From the NCBI GenBank assembly GCA_947463915.1, contig CANHVO010000016.1, forward strand, positions 1 through 43,998: a stretch of 43,998 nt of DNA, written 5' to 3'. Below the pieces are notes generated by a model. The model was not told the DNA's origin and ran no database searches. It saw nothing but the letters and a program-made list of their open reading frames with translations. The position numbers and the translations under genes are program-made. Origin of the DNA: Planctomycetaceae bacterium (GTDB taxonomy: Bacteria; Planctomycetota; Planctomycetia; Pirellulales; Pirellulaceae). Below, one piece after another: positions 19,202 through 27,000 of this stretch. Every line of letters begins with the position of its first letter. Within the stretch, counting starts at the first letter, position 1.

Positions 19202-21271
19202 ATGACAGTCCTCAATCGAGTTTCCATAGCCTTACTGGCGGTAAATTTCATGCTTGGATTCTCTCATTGCATTCCGCTCAACGCAGATGAGCCTAAGCAA
19301 GTTTTCCTTCTGGAGTCTCCTCCCGAATTCACGGCGTCGATTGTCCGTTCTGTCCGCACACTGGTCGAGAGCAATCATGTTCTTCAGCCAAGCTTTAACG
19401 ACGAGATATCCTCGCGTGGATTCGAGACATTCCTATTGCGAATCGATCCCACCAAGTGCTTCTTTTTCGAAAGGGATATCGATGAATTTTTGCCGTACAA
19501 AACACTACTGGATGACCAAGTCAGGGACGACAGCATTGCATTTGCGTATGTCGTGTACAAACGTTTTTTGGTTCGTCTCGATGAAGTGCTCCCGATAATT
19601 CATCGACAAATCGACTCGCCACAAGACTTCGATTTAGAGGAGACCGTATTCAGAAGCTCATCGAAGATTGGGTATGCCCGCGAGCAAAAGGACATGGTGG
19701 AACGATGGCGAAAGTCCATCAAGCTTGAGATTCTGGAGCTTCGTCGGGATAATAAAAGCGCCCCTGAGATTAAAGATATACTCCATCAACGCTATCGCCA
19801 ATTCCAATATCAAGCGACAAGGTTGAGTTCGGATGAGTTGCTCGAGAGATACCTTTCATCCCTAACGAATGCGCTGGACCCGCATACGACCTACAAGGCG
19901 CCTCAAACGCAAGAGCGTTTTGCCAGCGAGCTCAAACTGGAGATGAGTGGAATCGGGGCTGCTCTAAAGCAAGTGGATGGGGCCACGATCGTCACTTCAT
20001 TGGTTCCGGGAGGTGCTGCTGAAATCGACGGGAGACTCAAGATTGGAGATAGGATATTGGCCGTTGCAGAAAATGACGGAGAGCTTCCTATCGAGATTCA
20101 AGACATTTCCCTTAGCGAAGTTGTCAAATTGATCCGAGGCAAAACGGGAACTCGAGTTAGGCTTCATATCAAGACGGGCACAAACGATGAAACTCGAATT
20201 TACGAAATCGAACGAGCGTTGATCCGACTTGAAGACGCAGCTGCGAAATCAGAGATCGTTGAGGAAGGCAGCAAAGCGGATGGAGCTCCGTACAAGTTTG
20301 GTTACATCAAGCTAAATAGTTTTTACCAAGATTCAGAGGGAGCCAAGGCAAATAGAGAGAACTATCGCAGCGCGACTCGCGACTTGCGGGCAATTCTGAA
20401 TCGGCTGAGCGAAGCTACCGTCGATTGCGTCATTCTCGACCTTAGCACCAACGATCGAGGGGCACTATCCGAGGCTGTTTCCGCTACAGGGTTGTTTATC
20501 GATCAAGGGCCAGTCGTGCAAGTGAAATCTCCTGACGGAGCGTTCAGAACACTTGCCGACGAAGAATCGGGAGTCGCTTGGGGCGGGCCTCTCGTTGTTA
20601 AGATCAGCCAAGCGAGTACGAGTGCAACAGAAGTGTTTGCAGGCGCAATTCAGGATTACGCCCGAGGTCTTATTGTTGGCGACCCGAAAAGCCACGGCAA
20701 AGGAACGATTCAGAGAATTCTTGATATCGTACCCGACTCAAACGGACCGGAACAAGGAAAGCCCTATGGTGCTTTAAAATTAACAGCGCAACAGTTCTAT
20801 CTCCCGGGAGGCAAGTCGACTCAGCTTGTTGGTGTGGCAGCAGATGTTGTCCTACCTTCCTTGATTGCGAAACTGGACATTTCGGAAGGTGACTTACCCT
20901 ACGCTCTGCCCAGCAGTTCCGGCCCAGTTTTGCAACATCACAACTTTGGAATGGTGGATTCGGCGATCAAGGTAGAATTGCAAAAAGCGGTTGACGTTCG
21001 AATCGCCCAAGACGAGGGGTTTAGACGTCAACAACGGGATATAGAGGCTTATACGAAACAAAAGACATTCGAATTAATTTCCCTAAATGAGGCCAAATAC
21101 CAAGCGAGTCGAATTGAGTTAGGCTCGGAGCAAATACGAAACGCATTCCTAGATTCCAATTCGGAGCCAGGCCGAATCTACATAGATCATTTTTACAATC
21201 GTGAAGTACTTCGAGTTGCGCATGATTATGTGGAATCCATCATGCGAAATCCGCACGCTGTTCCTAACTGA
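19202..21271 (+). CDS. prc: C-terminal processing protease, Prc/Tsp type (S41A)
   Basis: A 689-residue periplasmic S41 peptidase, close to E. coli Prc (682). It has a signal peptide (1-27), a helical N-terminal domain and 'LDPHTTYKAP' before a PDZ domain (about 238-330). The protease core has a triad readable as S474 ('STSATEVFAG'), D485 and K500 ('SHGKGTIQ'), with the spacing of E. coli S430/D441/K455 plus one inserted residue. A C-terminal helical domain follows. These enzymes trim or degrade envelope proteins from their C-termini. The ATG at 19202 places the signal peptide at the N-terminus; an upstream in-frame ATG at 19160 is unlikely. The gene diverges from the MoaD/ThiS gene. Confidence 0.92.
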   Translation: MTVLNRVSIALLAVNFMLGFSHCIPLNADEPKQVFLLESPPEFTASIVRSVRTLVESNHVLQPSFNDEISSRGFETFLLRIDPTKCFFFERDIDEFLPYKTLLDDQVRDDSIAFAYVVYKRFLVRLDEVLPIIHRQIDSPQDFDLEETVFRSSSKIGYAREQKDMVERWRKSIKLEILELRRDNKSAPEIKDILHQRYRQFQYQATRLSSDELLERYLSSLTNALDPHTTYKAPQTQERFASELKLEMSGIGAALKQVDGATIVTSLVPGGAAEIDGRLKIGDRILAVAENDGELPIEIQDISLSEVVKLIRGKTGTRVRLHIKTGTNDETRIYEIERALIRLEDAAAKSEIVEEGSKADGAPYKFGYIKLNSFYQDSEGAKANRENYRSATRDLRAILNRLSEATVDCVILDLSTNDRGALSEAVSATGLFIDQGPVVQVKSPDGAFRTLADEESGVAWGGPLVVKISQASTSATEVFAGAIQDYARGLIVGDPKSHGKGTIQRILDIVPDSNGPEQGKPYGALKLTAQQFYLPGGKSTQLVGVAADVVLPSLIAKLDISEGDLPYALPSSSGPVLQHHNFGMVDSAIKVELQKAVDVRIAQDEGFRRQQRDIEAYTKQKTFELISLNEAKYQASRIELGSEQIRNAFLDSNSEPGRIYIDHFYNREVLRVAHDYVESIMRNPHAVPN

Positions 21272-21518
21272 AGTCGCTATGTTGTCTTTATTACAGTGAC
21301 TCACTACAGCCCAAACAACAAAACAGAAAATTATTTGACGTCGCAGGTCAAGTCATATCAACATGTTGCGGCTGTCAAGTGGGGTTATTCGGCGATCGTA
21401 AGCTGTTGACAGATCCGTCGGATTTGACGAAGGTCTTAGGAGTACATCAATCACGAAGATTGCTGCTATTGATAAGCAAGATGCTCGCGTTGTAGGTTCG
21501 AAACGAGGGAGTGTTTTT

Positions 21519-21821
21519 ATGCAAAAGTTTGCATTCTGTTTTCTTTTGGCGAGTGTCATGCTGACCGCCATGTTTTCAAGCGGCGTTCAAGGCTGTGATC
21601 ATTGCGTTGCAAACCAAAAAGCCGCGCAGCAAGCGTCGGAAGGGCGAATGCGACACGTTGGAGGTAGCATGGGCAGTGGCCGATACGAAGGCGTCGGGTT
21701 CTCAACAGTGTCGGCTGACGATGCAATCCGTAAATGCTGCTACTGGGGACAACGCAGTCCAGTTGGCATTGGTGTCTCGCGTGGAAACAACGGTTGGTAT
21801 GCGACAGTGCTCTATCGCTAG
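21519..21821 (+). CDS. Small secreted cysteine-containing protein
   Basis: A 100-residue protein with a signal peptide (about 1-25) and a short mature region holding four Cys (CDHC near the start, CC near the middle) and the C-terminal motif 'GIGVSRGNNGWYATVLYR'. No known family is recognised. The Cys pairs suggest disulfides or metal binding. GAGGGAG precedes the ATG. The last coding bases and stop codon are part of a perfect 20-bp tandem duplication. Confidence 0.6.
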   Translation: MQKFAFCFLLASVMLTAMFSSGVQGCDHCVANQKAAQQASEGRMRHVGGSMGSGRYEGVGFSTVSADDAIRKCCYWGQRSPVGIGVSRGNNGWYATVLYR

Positions 21822-21844
21822 TCGCAGTGCTCTATCGCTAGTCG
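21805..21844. repeat. Perfect 20-bp tandem duplication over a gene end
   Basis: Two adjacent identical 20-base copies, 21805-21824 and 21825-21844, each beginning cagtgctctatcg. The first contains the final codons and stop of the small secreted protein, and the second lies just after it. This suggests a recent slippage or duplication event. Confidence 0.85.
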
Positions 21845-21915
21845 CGGCTCTTTCCTGTAGGGCATTCGCCACAGGCTAGTTAGGCGAGCGGCCGCATGAG
21901 CACTAACCTAAGTAT

Positions 21916-22080
21916 GACGCGCAAGTTTTGAAGTTGCACGTTTTCTGTGTTTCCGGGCCAACGGCCCAGCAATTTACATAGCACAGTCCAACAGGCTTTG
22001 CCCCTAAAGCAAATAGTGCAACTTCAAAACGCGCAAGCTAGTGAATCAACTATCCAATTGACTAACTTGCGCGTCGTGCT
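21916..22080. repeat. MITE-like inverted element, copy 2
   Basis: The left arm 21916-21939 (gacgcgcaagttttgaag, then ttgcac) faces gtgcaacttcaaaacgcgca (22016 on). This continues into agctagtgaatcaactatcc and then acttgcgcgtcgtgct at 22065-22080. The blocks match, in inverse order, those of the element at 11629-11800, but the internal sequence differs and lacks the nested palindrome. Nothing coding is seen in the 430-base gap 21822-22252. Confidence 0.65.
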
Positions 22081-22252
22081 TCGGCATCTACAAGCCCGCC
22101 GCTCGCCTTAAAGTCGAATTTGATATTTGAGTGACCAAGAACAACCGGCCGTAAGCGAACACTGCAAAAACGTTTCATCAATCTCAACCGTTTATTGGAA
22201 CGCTTTGGGATTGCAGACCAAACTCTCAACACCGGACAAATTGAGGAAAACA

Positions 22253-22963
22253 ATGCGGAAAATTGCGAATTGGATTCAATTGGGAATTTGCTTTGTTTCA
22301 ATGGGAGCCTCAGCTTTTGCAGACGATCCTAAACAACCCCAAAAGGAAACCCAACGGCGTTTCGATCTCGTTGTACGGGAGGATATCTTCGCCGGCTTTG
22401 GAGGAGATTCCGCAGCCCTTGATCGCGGCGAGAGCGAATGCGAAAAAGCGTTAAAGGAGGATTCAAAAAATGCGGAAGCGATGGTTTGGCTGGGCGCCGT
22501 CCAAATGTTTAAGGCAGGTGGACTGTTTGGGAAAAATAAGCCAGCCGAAGCCTTTCCGCTTTGGACGAAGGGCCTGAAGAACATGGATGATGCTGTTAAG
22601 CTGGAACCAGACAATGTCGGAGTCCGCATTCCAAGAGCGTCGGTACTGCTACCTTCGGCTCGAAACGCCCCCGCTGTCATGGGAGCACCTTTGCTTAAGA
22701 CGGTACTGAAGGATTTTGAGTATATCTACAAGAAGCAAGCGGAGCATTTGGATGAATTGGGGACACACTCACGTGGCGAACTGCGTATGGGGCTAGCAGA
22801 CACCTATCGTTTACTTGGCAAACTTGAAGAGTCCAAAGAGCAACTGGAAGCGATTGCCAAGGAGCTTCCCGATACCGAATACGCCACGGAAGCCAAGGAG
22901 TGGCTGGCAGCTGCTCCGACGGCCAAACTTTCGCATAACTGCAAAGGCTGCCATTCAAACTGA
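22253..22963 (+). CDS. Exported TPR-like protein with C-terminal CxxCH
   Basis: A 236-residue protein with a signal peptide (about 1-22, ending 'SAFADD'). Its helical repeats read as TPR-like ('AEAMVWLGAVQMFKAG', 'MGLADTYRLLGKLEESKEQLEAIAKEL'). The last residues are 'HNCKGCHSN', a CxxCH motif as used for covalent haem c attachment, though here it sits at the extreme C-terminus without a cytochrome fold. GAGGAAAA before the ATG fixes the start, although the frame is open further upstream. The function is not known; a role in binding haem or metal is possible. Confidence 0.68.
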   Translation: MRKIANWIQLGICFVSMGASAFADDPKQPQKETQRRFDLVVREDIFAGFGGDSAALDRGESECEKALKEDSKNAEAMVWLGAVQMFKAGGLFGKNKPAEAFPLWTKGLKNMDDAVKLEPDNVGVRIPRASVLLPSARNAPAVMGAPLLKTVLKDFEYIYKKQAEHLDELGTHSRGELRMGLADTYRLLGKLEESKEQLEAIAKELPDTEYATEAKEWLAAAPTAKLSHNCKGCHSN

Positions 22964-23020
22964 TCAACGCATGAGCGAGCTCGTCCGCGCTTCGGCTCGC
23001 GAGACAACTTCCCGGACCAG

Positions 23021-23059
23021 AAACAACAAAACCCAGCGAATTGCTGGGTTTTGTTGTTT
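23021..23059. terminator. Strong bidirectional terminator hairpin
   Basis: The arms aaacaacaaaacccagc and gctgggttttgttgttt are 17 bp and perfectly complementary around a five-base loop (gaatt), with T-rich and A-rich flanks. It can end the TPR-like gene transcript on the plus strand. On the minus strand it lies just after the tRNA 3' fragment and could be that tRNA's original terminator. Confidence 0.85.
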
Positions 23060-23086
23060 CTTTGCGGGCTAATGATGCCCTATGTA

Positions 23087-23305
23087 ATGACCCCGACGGG
23101 AGTCGAACCTTTATCAAAATCGCTGGAAAAAACAGGGGCCACGCAATCTCGCTCCTTGCCGGTTCCCTTATCCGAATTTGCTGAGCTGTTCGATCTTTTT
23201 TGCTCCTTGGATGCGTCAGCTCGGCGCGAGCTCCTTGCTGAAGCCAAATTGGCGCAATCGTGCGGCGCTTCAACTTCCGAACAACCTCTCCCACGGCCAC
23301 CCTAA
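23087..23305 (+). CDS. Possible small helical protein overlapping the tRNA fragment
   Basis: A 72-codon frame whose first residues ('MTPTGVEPL') are the antisense translation of the tRNA end. The second half, 'EFAELFDLFCSLDASARRELLAEAKLAQ', looks like a real amphipathic helix pair. If genuine, element DNA was joined to a start codon supplied by the tRNA sequence. No ribosome site is clear and no family is recognised, so it may be a chance frame. Confidence 0.28.
   Translation: MTPTGVEPLSKSLEKTGATQSRSLPVPLSEFAELFDLFCSLDASARRELLAEAKLAQSCGASTSEQPLPRPP
23088..23109 (-). pseudogene. tRNA 3'-end fragment (T-loop to discriminator)
   Basis: On the minus strand the 22 bases read GG TTCGACT CCCGT CGGGGTC A. 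They correspond to the end of the T-stem, a canonical T-loop (TTCGACT), the 3' T-stem strand, a 7-base acceptor strand and a discriminator A. The upstream bases do not complete a T-stem, and no D-arm, anticodon arm or complementary GACCCCG 5' acceptor strand was found nearby, so it is not a working tRNA. Such orphan tRNA ends usually mark one junction of an integrated element. The large serine recombinase gene begins about 450 bases away. Confidence 0.6.
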
Positions 23306-23470
23306 TCTCCCCGGCTCTTGCCCCATGCTATGACAAGGACGTCTAGCATCCCCTCGGGTCCGGCCTCTGCCCGACTCGGCTTTGTTGTAGATGCACTCGC
23401 ATTTCGTTGCTCACCCTGACGGAAAGTCACTCCTCCTGCTTAGGCTCAAAACCTCGGTGCCCAATTCCAT

Positions 23471-23487
23471 CCCTCGAAATTCGAGGG
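23471..23487. promoter_or_regulatory. Perfect dyad upstream of the serine recombinase
   Basis: ccctcgaa, a, ttcgaggg: 8-bp arms around one base, 75 bases before the recombinase start. The position suits an operator or part of an attachment site. No other copy was noticed. Confidence 0.4.
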
Positions 23488-23561
23488 AAGTACCCGTTTA
23501 TCACGTCTCCCTTCATACGTTTTCAACCTCCCTCTCGTGAATAAGGACATTCACATACATC

Positions 23562-25544
23562 ATGTCAAAGAACTCAAAGTTAGTAATTTACGCTCGCTAC
23601 TCCACGGATTTGCAGTCCAAAGCAAGTTGCGAGGACCAAGTTCGACAGGTTCGCGAGGCCTTGACCCGGCTTGGCATCGACCATAGCAATGCTCTCGTTC
23701 TGGCAGACGAAGCGATTAGTGGCACAAAAGCCGACCGCCCCAATTTTCAACGCCTATTGGCAATGATCGAACGGGAGGAGGTTTCCATCCTCGCTGTCGA
23801 CGAGCAGTCGCGACTTACCCGCGGATTTGACGCAACGAAAATCATTCAAGACCTTCAATTTCGGGGAGGCCGTTTCATTTCGATAACCGATAGCGTCGAC
23901 TCCAGTAACAGCTCTTGGAAGATGATCGCTGGATTCAAGCAGATCGCGAACAATGCCGTCGTGGATGAGACCGCAGCCAGGGTACGCCGTGGGCAAAAAG
24001 GCAACCTAATTCAAGACCAATCTGCCGGAGATAACCCTTTTGGCTACGAAGCGTATTACCTAGATCCAGAAGCAGCTCTTCGAATAGGCAATGGCCCAAA
24101 ACCAAAAAAAGGAGTGCGGATCAACGAAGTAGATGCACAAATCGTCCGAGAAATCTTCCGGCGATTTATCTCAGGCGAATCGATGTCCGCGATAGCACGC
24201 GATTTGACGTCGAGGAAAACTCCGCGAGGAAATCGCGTCAAGGACACAAGATGGTCGCACGCGCAAGTGCACAGAATCCTTGAAAACTCCAAATATGTTG
24301 GCGAATGGGTATGGGGAAGGACTAAGACGATTCGCAATGGCGGTGGCAAGACACGTCAAGCCAAAACGCCGAGGGAGGATTGGTTTAAAGCCGATCGTCC
24401 GCACTTGCGGATTGTTGATCAAAGCACATGGGAAGTTGCGCAAGCCAAACTCAAGTCCATGCATGACCGATATGGATACAAAGAAGGCCAGCGTAAACGA
24501 GGGCCTGCGATCCATCATTCTGTCGACTACCCGACGGGACTACTTAACGGTCTCCTGTACTGCATGTGCGGCGCCCGGATGCACGTACACGCTAAACTAA
24601 GAATAGGTGATAATGAGCCAGAGAAGTACTTTGAATGCCCAGTGCAGAATAAGGACAGAGGTTCTTGCACGATGGCTTCCCATGTCCCAGCCGACAAGGC
24701 CGAACAAGCCGTGATGGAAACCATTCTCGCGAGACTTACCAGTTACCAAGACTGGCAAACCGTCGTGCTTGACCAAATGAAGGCGAAAATCCAAGCCAAT
24801 TCGCGTGCCGCTGGCTCAACCGTCACTAGCTTACAGCATAGACAGAAGGAGACTAAGCGAAAGCTCGACAATCTTTTCGACGCAATAACCGAGGGCAATT
24901 TGACCGGCCAGTCCGCCAAAGCACGCGTTGCCGAATTGGAGACCGAACTCGATTCGATCAATTCGGCATTGGAGAAGCAGAACCAGCTACTCTCCAAACC
25001 GCTCGAGTTACCGGACGAGAATTGGATTGCAATGCGGTTTCAAGAGCTCTCCACGCTCTTGATGGACGAACCGAAAAAAGCGGCGATACTCATTCGAAAG
25101 CTGATACCACGCATCACTGCAAATCACGTTATCGCCCCTGGTAAGTCGAGAGGCTACACGCAAATTAGGTTCTCGTTCAATCGCCATGCAGCGATCCAAA
25201 CGGCGATCAATAACCCGCGCATGGAAACTTTCGCGGATTTGCAGGGGCAAAACGAGCCCGCTCTAGACGATGATCTTGGCATCCTAGATGATTTTGTGAT
25301 CGACCTTGGAGGTCCAACACAATACGATGCCCTATCGCCCAAGATCGCAGCGATGCGAGCCGCAGGCGCAACTTGGAAGACCATCCAAGCGGAAACAGGC
25401 ATAGCGATCGGAAACCTCTACAACGTCTGGGCACGCTACATCAAGGCAACGACAGGCAAAAAGCCAACGAAGTCCAAAGGCACGCTGATGTCGAACGATA
25501 TCTCATCGATGGAGCAGCCCGATAAGTCCAAGTGGGCTTCTTAG
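23562..25544 (+). CDS. Large serine recombinase
   Basis: A 660-residue site-specific recombinase. The N-terminal resolvase domain has the nucleophile Ser14 in 'YARYSTDLQ'. The 'Recombinase' DNA-binding domain spans about 165-300 ('GESMSAIARDLTSRKTPRG'). A zinc ribbon follows ('LYCMCGARM' ... 'YFECPVQNKDRGSC'), then a coiled coil near 415-480 and a C-terminal helix-turn-helix-like segment near 595-630 ('AAGATWKTIQAETGIAIGNLYNVW'). It would integrate and excise DNA between att sites without needing host homology. The orphan tRNA end at 23088 and the small ORF downstream suggest an integrative element. Confidence 0.93.
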   Translation: MSKNSKLVIYARYSTDLQSKASCEDQVRQVREALTRLGIDHSNALVLADEAISGTKADRPNFQRLLAMIEREEVSILAVDEQSRLTRGFDATKIIQDLQFRGGRFISITDSVDSSNSSWKMIAGFKQIANNAVVDETAARVRRGQKGNLIQDQSAGDNPFGYEAYYLDPEAALRIGNGPKPKKGVRINEVDAQIVREIFRRFISGESMSAIARDLTSRKTPRGNRVKDTRWSHAQVHRILENSKYVGEWVWGRTKTIRNGGGKTRQAKTPREDWFKADRPHLRIVDQSTWEVAQAKLKSMHDRYGYKEGQRKRGPAIHHSVDYPTGLLNGLLYCMCGARMHVHAKLRIGDNEPEKYFECPVQNKDRGSCTMASHVPADKAEQAVMETILARLTSYQDWQTVVLDQMKAKIQANSRAAGSTVTSLQHRQKETKRKLDNLFDAITEGNLTGQSAKARVAELETELDSINSALEKQNQLLSKPLELPDENWIAMRFQELSTLLMDEPKKAAILIRKLIPRITANHVIAPGKSRGYTQIRFSFNRHAAIQTAINNPRMETFADLQGQNEPALDDDLGILDDFVIDLGGPTQYDALSPKIAAMRAAGATWKTIQAETGIAIGNLYNVWARYIKATTGKKPTKSKGTLMSNDISSMEQPDKSKWAS

Positions 25545-25585
25545 TCTGCCTAGTGTCAATCGGGCACCTATTCTGACGAAGCAAC

Positions 25586-25623
25586 GGCATTGGCGTAATA
25601 GGCTTGCCTAGTACGCCAATGCC
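25586..25623. repeat. 38-base long palindrome after the recombinase gene
   Basis: The outer 12-bp arms are ggcattggcgta and tacgccaatgcc. Inside them, after an A/G mismatch, are a further 5-bp pair taggc/gccta around a two-base loop. The whole folds as one almost uninterrupted hairpin of 17 pairs. No T-run follows, so it is not a standard terminator. It may be a recombination or RNA-stability element. Confidence 0.65.
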
Positions 25624-25645
25624 AGATCTATAAACACACATCACA

Positions 25646-25676
25646 GGCTCGGTTTCAACCGAGCCTTCTTTTTTGC
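25646..25676 (+). terminator. Rho-independent terminator after the recombinase
   Basis: ggctcggtt, loop tc, aaccgagcc: a perfect 9-bp stem followed by ttctttttt. It ends transcripts from the recombinase and also isolates the small downstream ORF. Confidence 0.82.
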
Positions 25677-25688
25677 AAGGAGACGACA

Positions 25689-25886
25689 ATGGAAACAATT
25701 TGGCGAGAATTCGCGAATCTGATAGGCGAGGCGATGGCAAGGCACTGGATCGCGGAGTGCGACCGACGAACTCAAGACAAATCGCTCCAGACAACAGAAA
25801 ACAAGAAAACGGACAACGCCGCGCGCTCATGGACGAGTCAAAAATCATCAAGCGACGGCAAAGCCATTTCCCCAACGCACGAGTAG
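25689..25886 (+). CDS. Small ORF bracketed by two terminators
   Basis: A 65-residue frame with a good ribosome site (AAGGAGACGACA before ATG), starting METIWREFANLIGEAMARHW and continuing into a hydrophilic, Lys/Ser-rich tail. One terminator lies immediately upstream and one immediately downstream. The ribosome site, the 5' helix and the terminators support a real gene. No family is recognised. The ribosome site overlaps the bases just after the upstream T-run, so it would need its own promoter or read-through. Confidence 0.5.
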   Translation: METIWREFANLIGEAMARHWIAECDRRTQDKSLQTTENKKTDNAARSWTSQKSSSDGKAISPTHE

Positions 25887-25903
25887 TACTTACCTACGAA
25901 AGA

Positions 25904-25937
25904 GATCGAAGCCTCAAAGCGGCCTCGATCTTTTTTT
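25904..25937 (+). terminator. Rho-independent terminator after the small ORF
   Basis: gatcgaagcc, loop tcaaagc, ggcctcgatc (one mismatch), followed by a run of seven or more T. Confidence 0.8.
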
Positions 25938-26340
25938 AGCTATTCGCAGGCGGCCCAGTCGTCGATGTCCGAAGGAAAAACAGAACTCGAAAAGTTCATT
26001 CAAAAGTGCACCTTCGGCAACTTTGGGGACCCAAACGTGCCGAAAATGGTTTTTGCAATAAACTCGTTTGCCCCTCTCGACTTACGTCGAGCCATCCAAT
26101 CTAGTGTTCCCCGCAGGTGCGAACGATCCGAACAAAAGGCTACCGGAAATGACTGCTGGTGGCGTAAGCCGCTTGGGATTTTCTTGCTTTGGGACGATCG
26201 ATTTCGTTGGCTTCGCGGCGGGTGTAGCGTTTCCAACGCCGTCCGGAGAGGCCTTTTTACAAGCAGTCCCGCTCAACTGAATGGGTAAAAAACGACATGA
26301 AAACGAGGCGTTGCGGGAAACCGACGGCTGGGCACGAACT

Positions 26341-26365
26341 CGCTCCGGTTTGGGTGACCGGAGCG
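26341..26365. repeat. Stem-loop sharing 15 bases with a site at 43852
   Basis: cgctccggt, loop ttgggtg, accggagcg: a perfect 9-bp stem. The 15 bases aactcgctccggttt (26337-26351) recur exactly at 43852-43866, again followed by a partly complementary arm (ccggtgcg). The two copies lie on either side of the AraC to Sde182 gene cluster. Confidence 0.55.
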
Positions 26366-26644
26366 ACTTGGACGCGACCTTGATTCGACTTTTTTGCGCC
26401 GGTTTGTAGTCGCGAAATAACACGCCCACTGAATCGCGACTGCGATGACGCTGATACGAATTGCGAATTTCCGAGTATTCCAAAGCCCCAGAACGAGCAC
26501 ATCACATCGAGCGGTTCCGTTGGCGCGTCCATGTTCCCTACGCTTACTTTGCTTTCGCCCATAGCCGTGAGGTCATCAATTCGAAACTGGCTCCCGCAAC
26601 TTCTCTGCTTGGTTAGGAAACTGACCGCAGTAGGCTATTTGAAG

Positions 26645-26684
26645 AAGCCGACGTTTAGCAAGCAAGCAAAACGTCGGCTTTTTT
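26645..26684 (+). terminator. Terminator-like hairpin in gene-poor region
   Basis: aagccgacgttt and aaacgtcggctt are perfect 12-bp arms around a 12-base loop, followed by a T-run. No clear gene ends just upstream, so it may be left from a lost gene. Confidence 0.75.
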
Positions 26685-27000
26685 CGTGTATCCCTGCAAT
26701 CTTCCGGGCCTCGACCGCACTCCAGAGACTCGATTCCGGTCCGCGACTCTCGCCAAAACAGCCCCTCTCTGGGGTCTGATCAGAGACAAATACTCTCAGA
26801 GTCTCTGGGTTATGAAAACCACCGGGTTAACGAATCTGGGCTATGAACCGTCTGACTGACTCGGGTATGTTTTTTGCTGCCCAGTCTGTCTTGCTAGGCG
26901 GTCCAAAGTTGCGAAATTTAGTGTCTGGTAATGGAAAACAGAAAGCCCTAGATGAAAACGGCTAGTTGGCCTGAGATGCAGCGAGCACTTGCATTCCGGG

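Larger units (their letters stand above)
25938..27000. other. About 1 kb without a convincing gene
   Basis: Open frames on both strands overlap each other and lack ribosome sites or recognisable domains. The region holds a 9-bp stem-loop at 26341-26365, a terminator-like hairpin at 26645-26684, and sequence with the look of decayed or non-coding repeat. It separates the recombinase module from the AraC-regulated sugar locus. Confidence 0.55.

Noticed and set aside
19202-21271. Inactive S41 protease because of the altered SATE and inserted residue
   Set aside because: Ser474, Asp485 and Lys500 keep the spacing of the known triad apart from one inserted residue, so an active enzyme is likely.
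23088-23160. Complete tRNA gene on the minus strand
   Set aside because: Only the T-loop, 3' T-stem strand and acceptor end are present. The neighbouring bases do not form a D-arm, anticodon arm or matching 5' acceptor strand.
25965-26288. 107-codon plus-strand ORF in the gene-poor region
   Set aside because: It overlaps opposing frames of similar length, has no ribosome site and its composition does not look protein-like.
26337-26380. Integron attC-like recombination site
   Set aside because: The hairpin lacks the RYYYAAC and GTTRRRY core sequences expected of attC sites, and no integron integrase is seen.
26531-26779. 82-codon plus-strand ORF
   Set aside because: It reads straight through a terminator-like hairpin (26645-26684) and has no domain or ribosome site.
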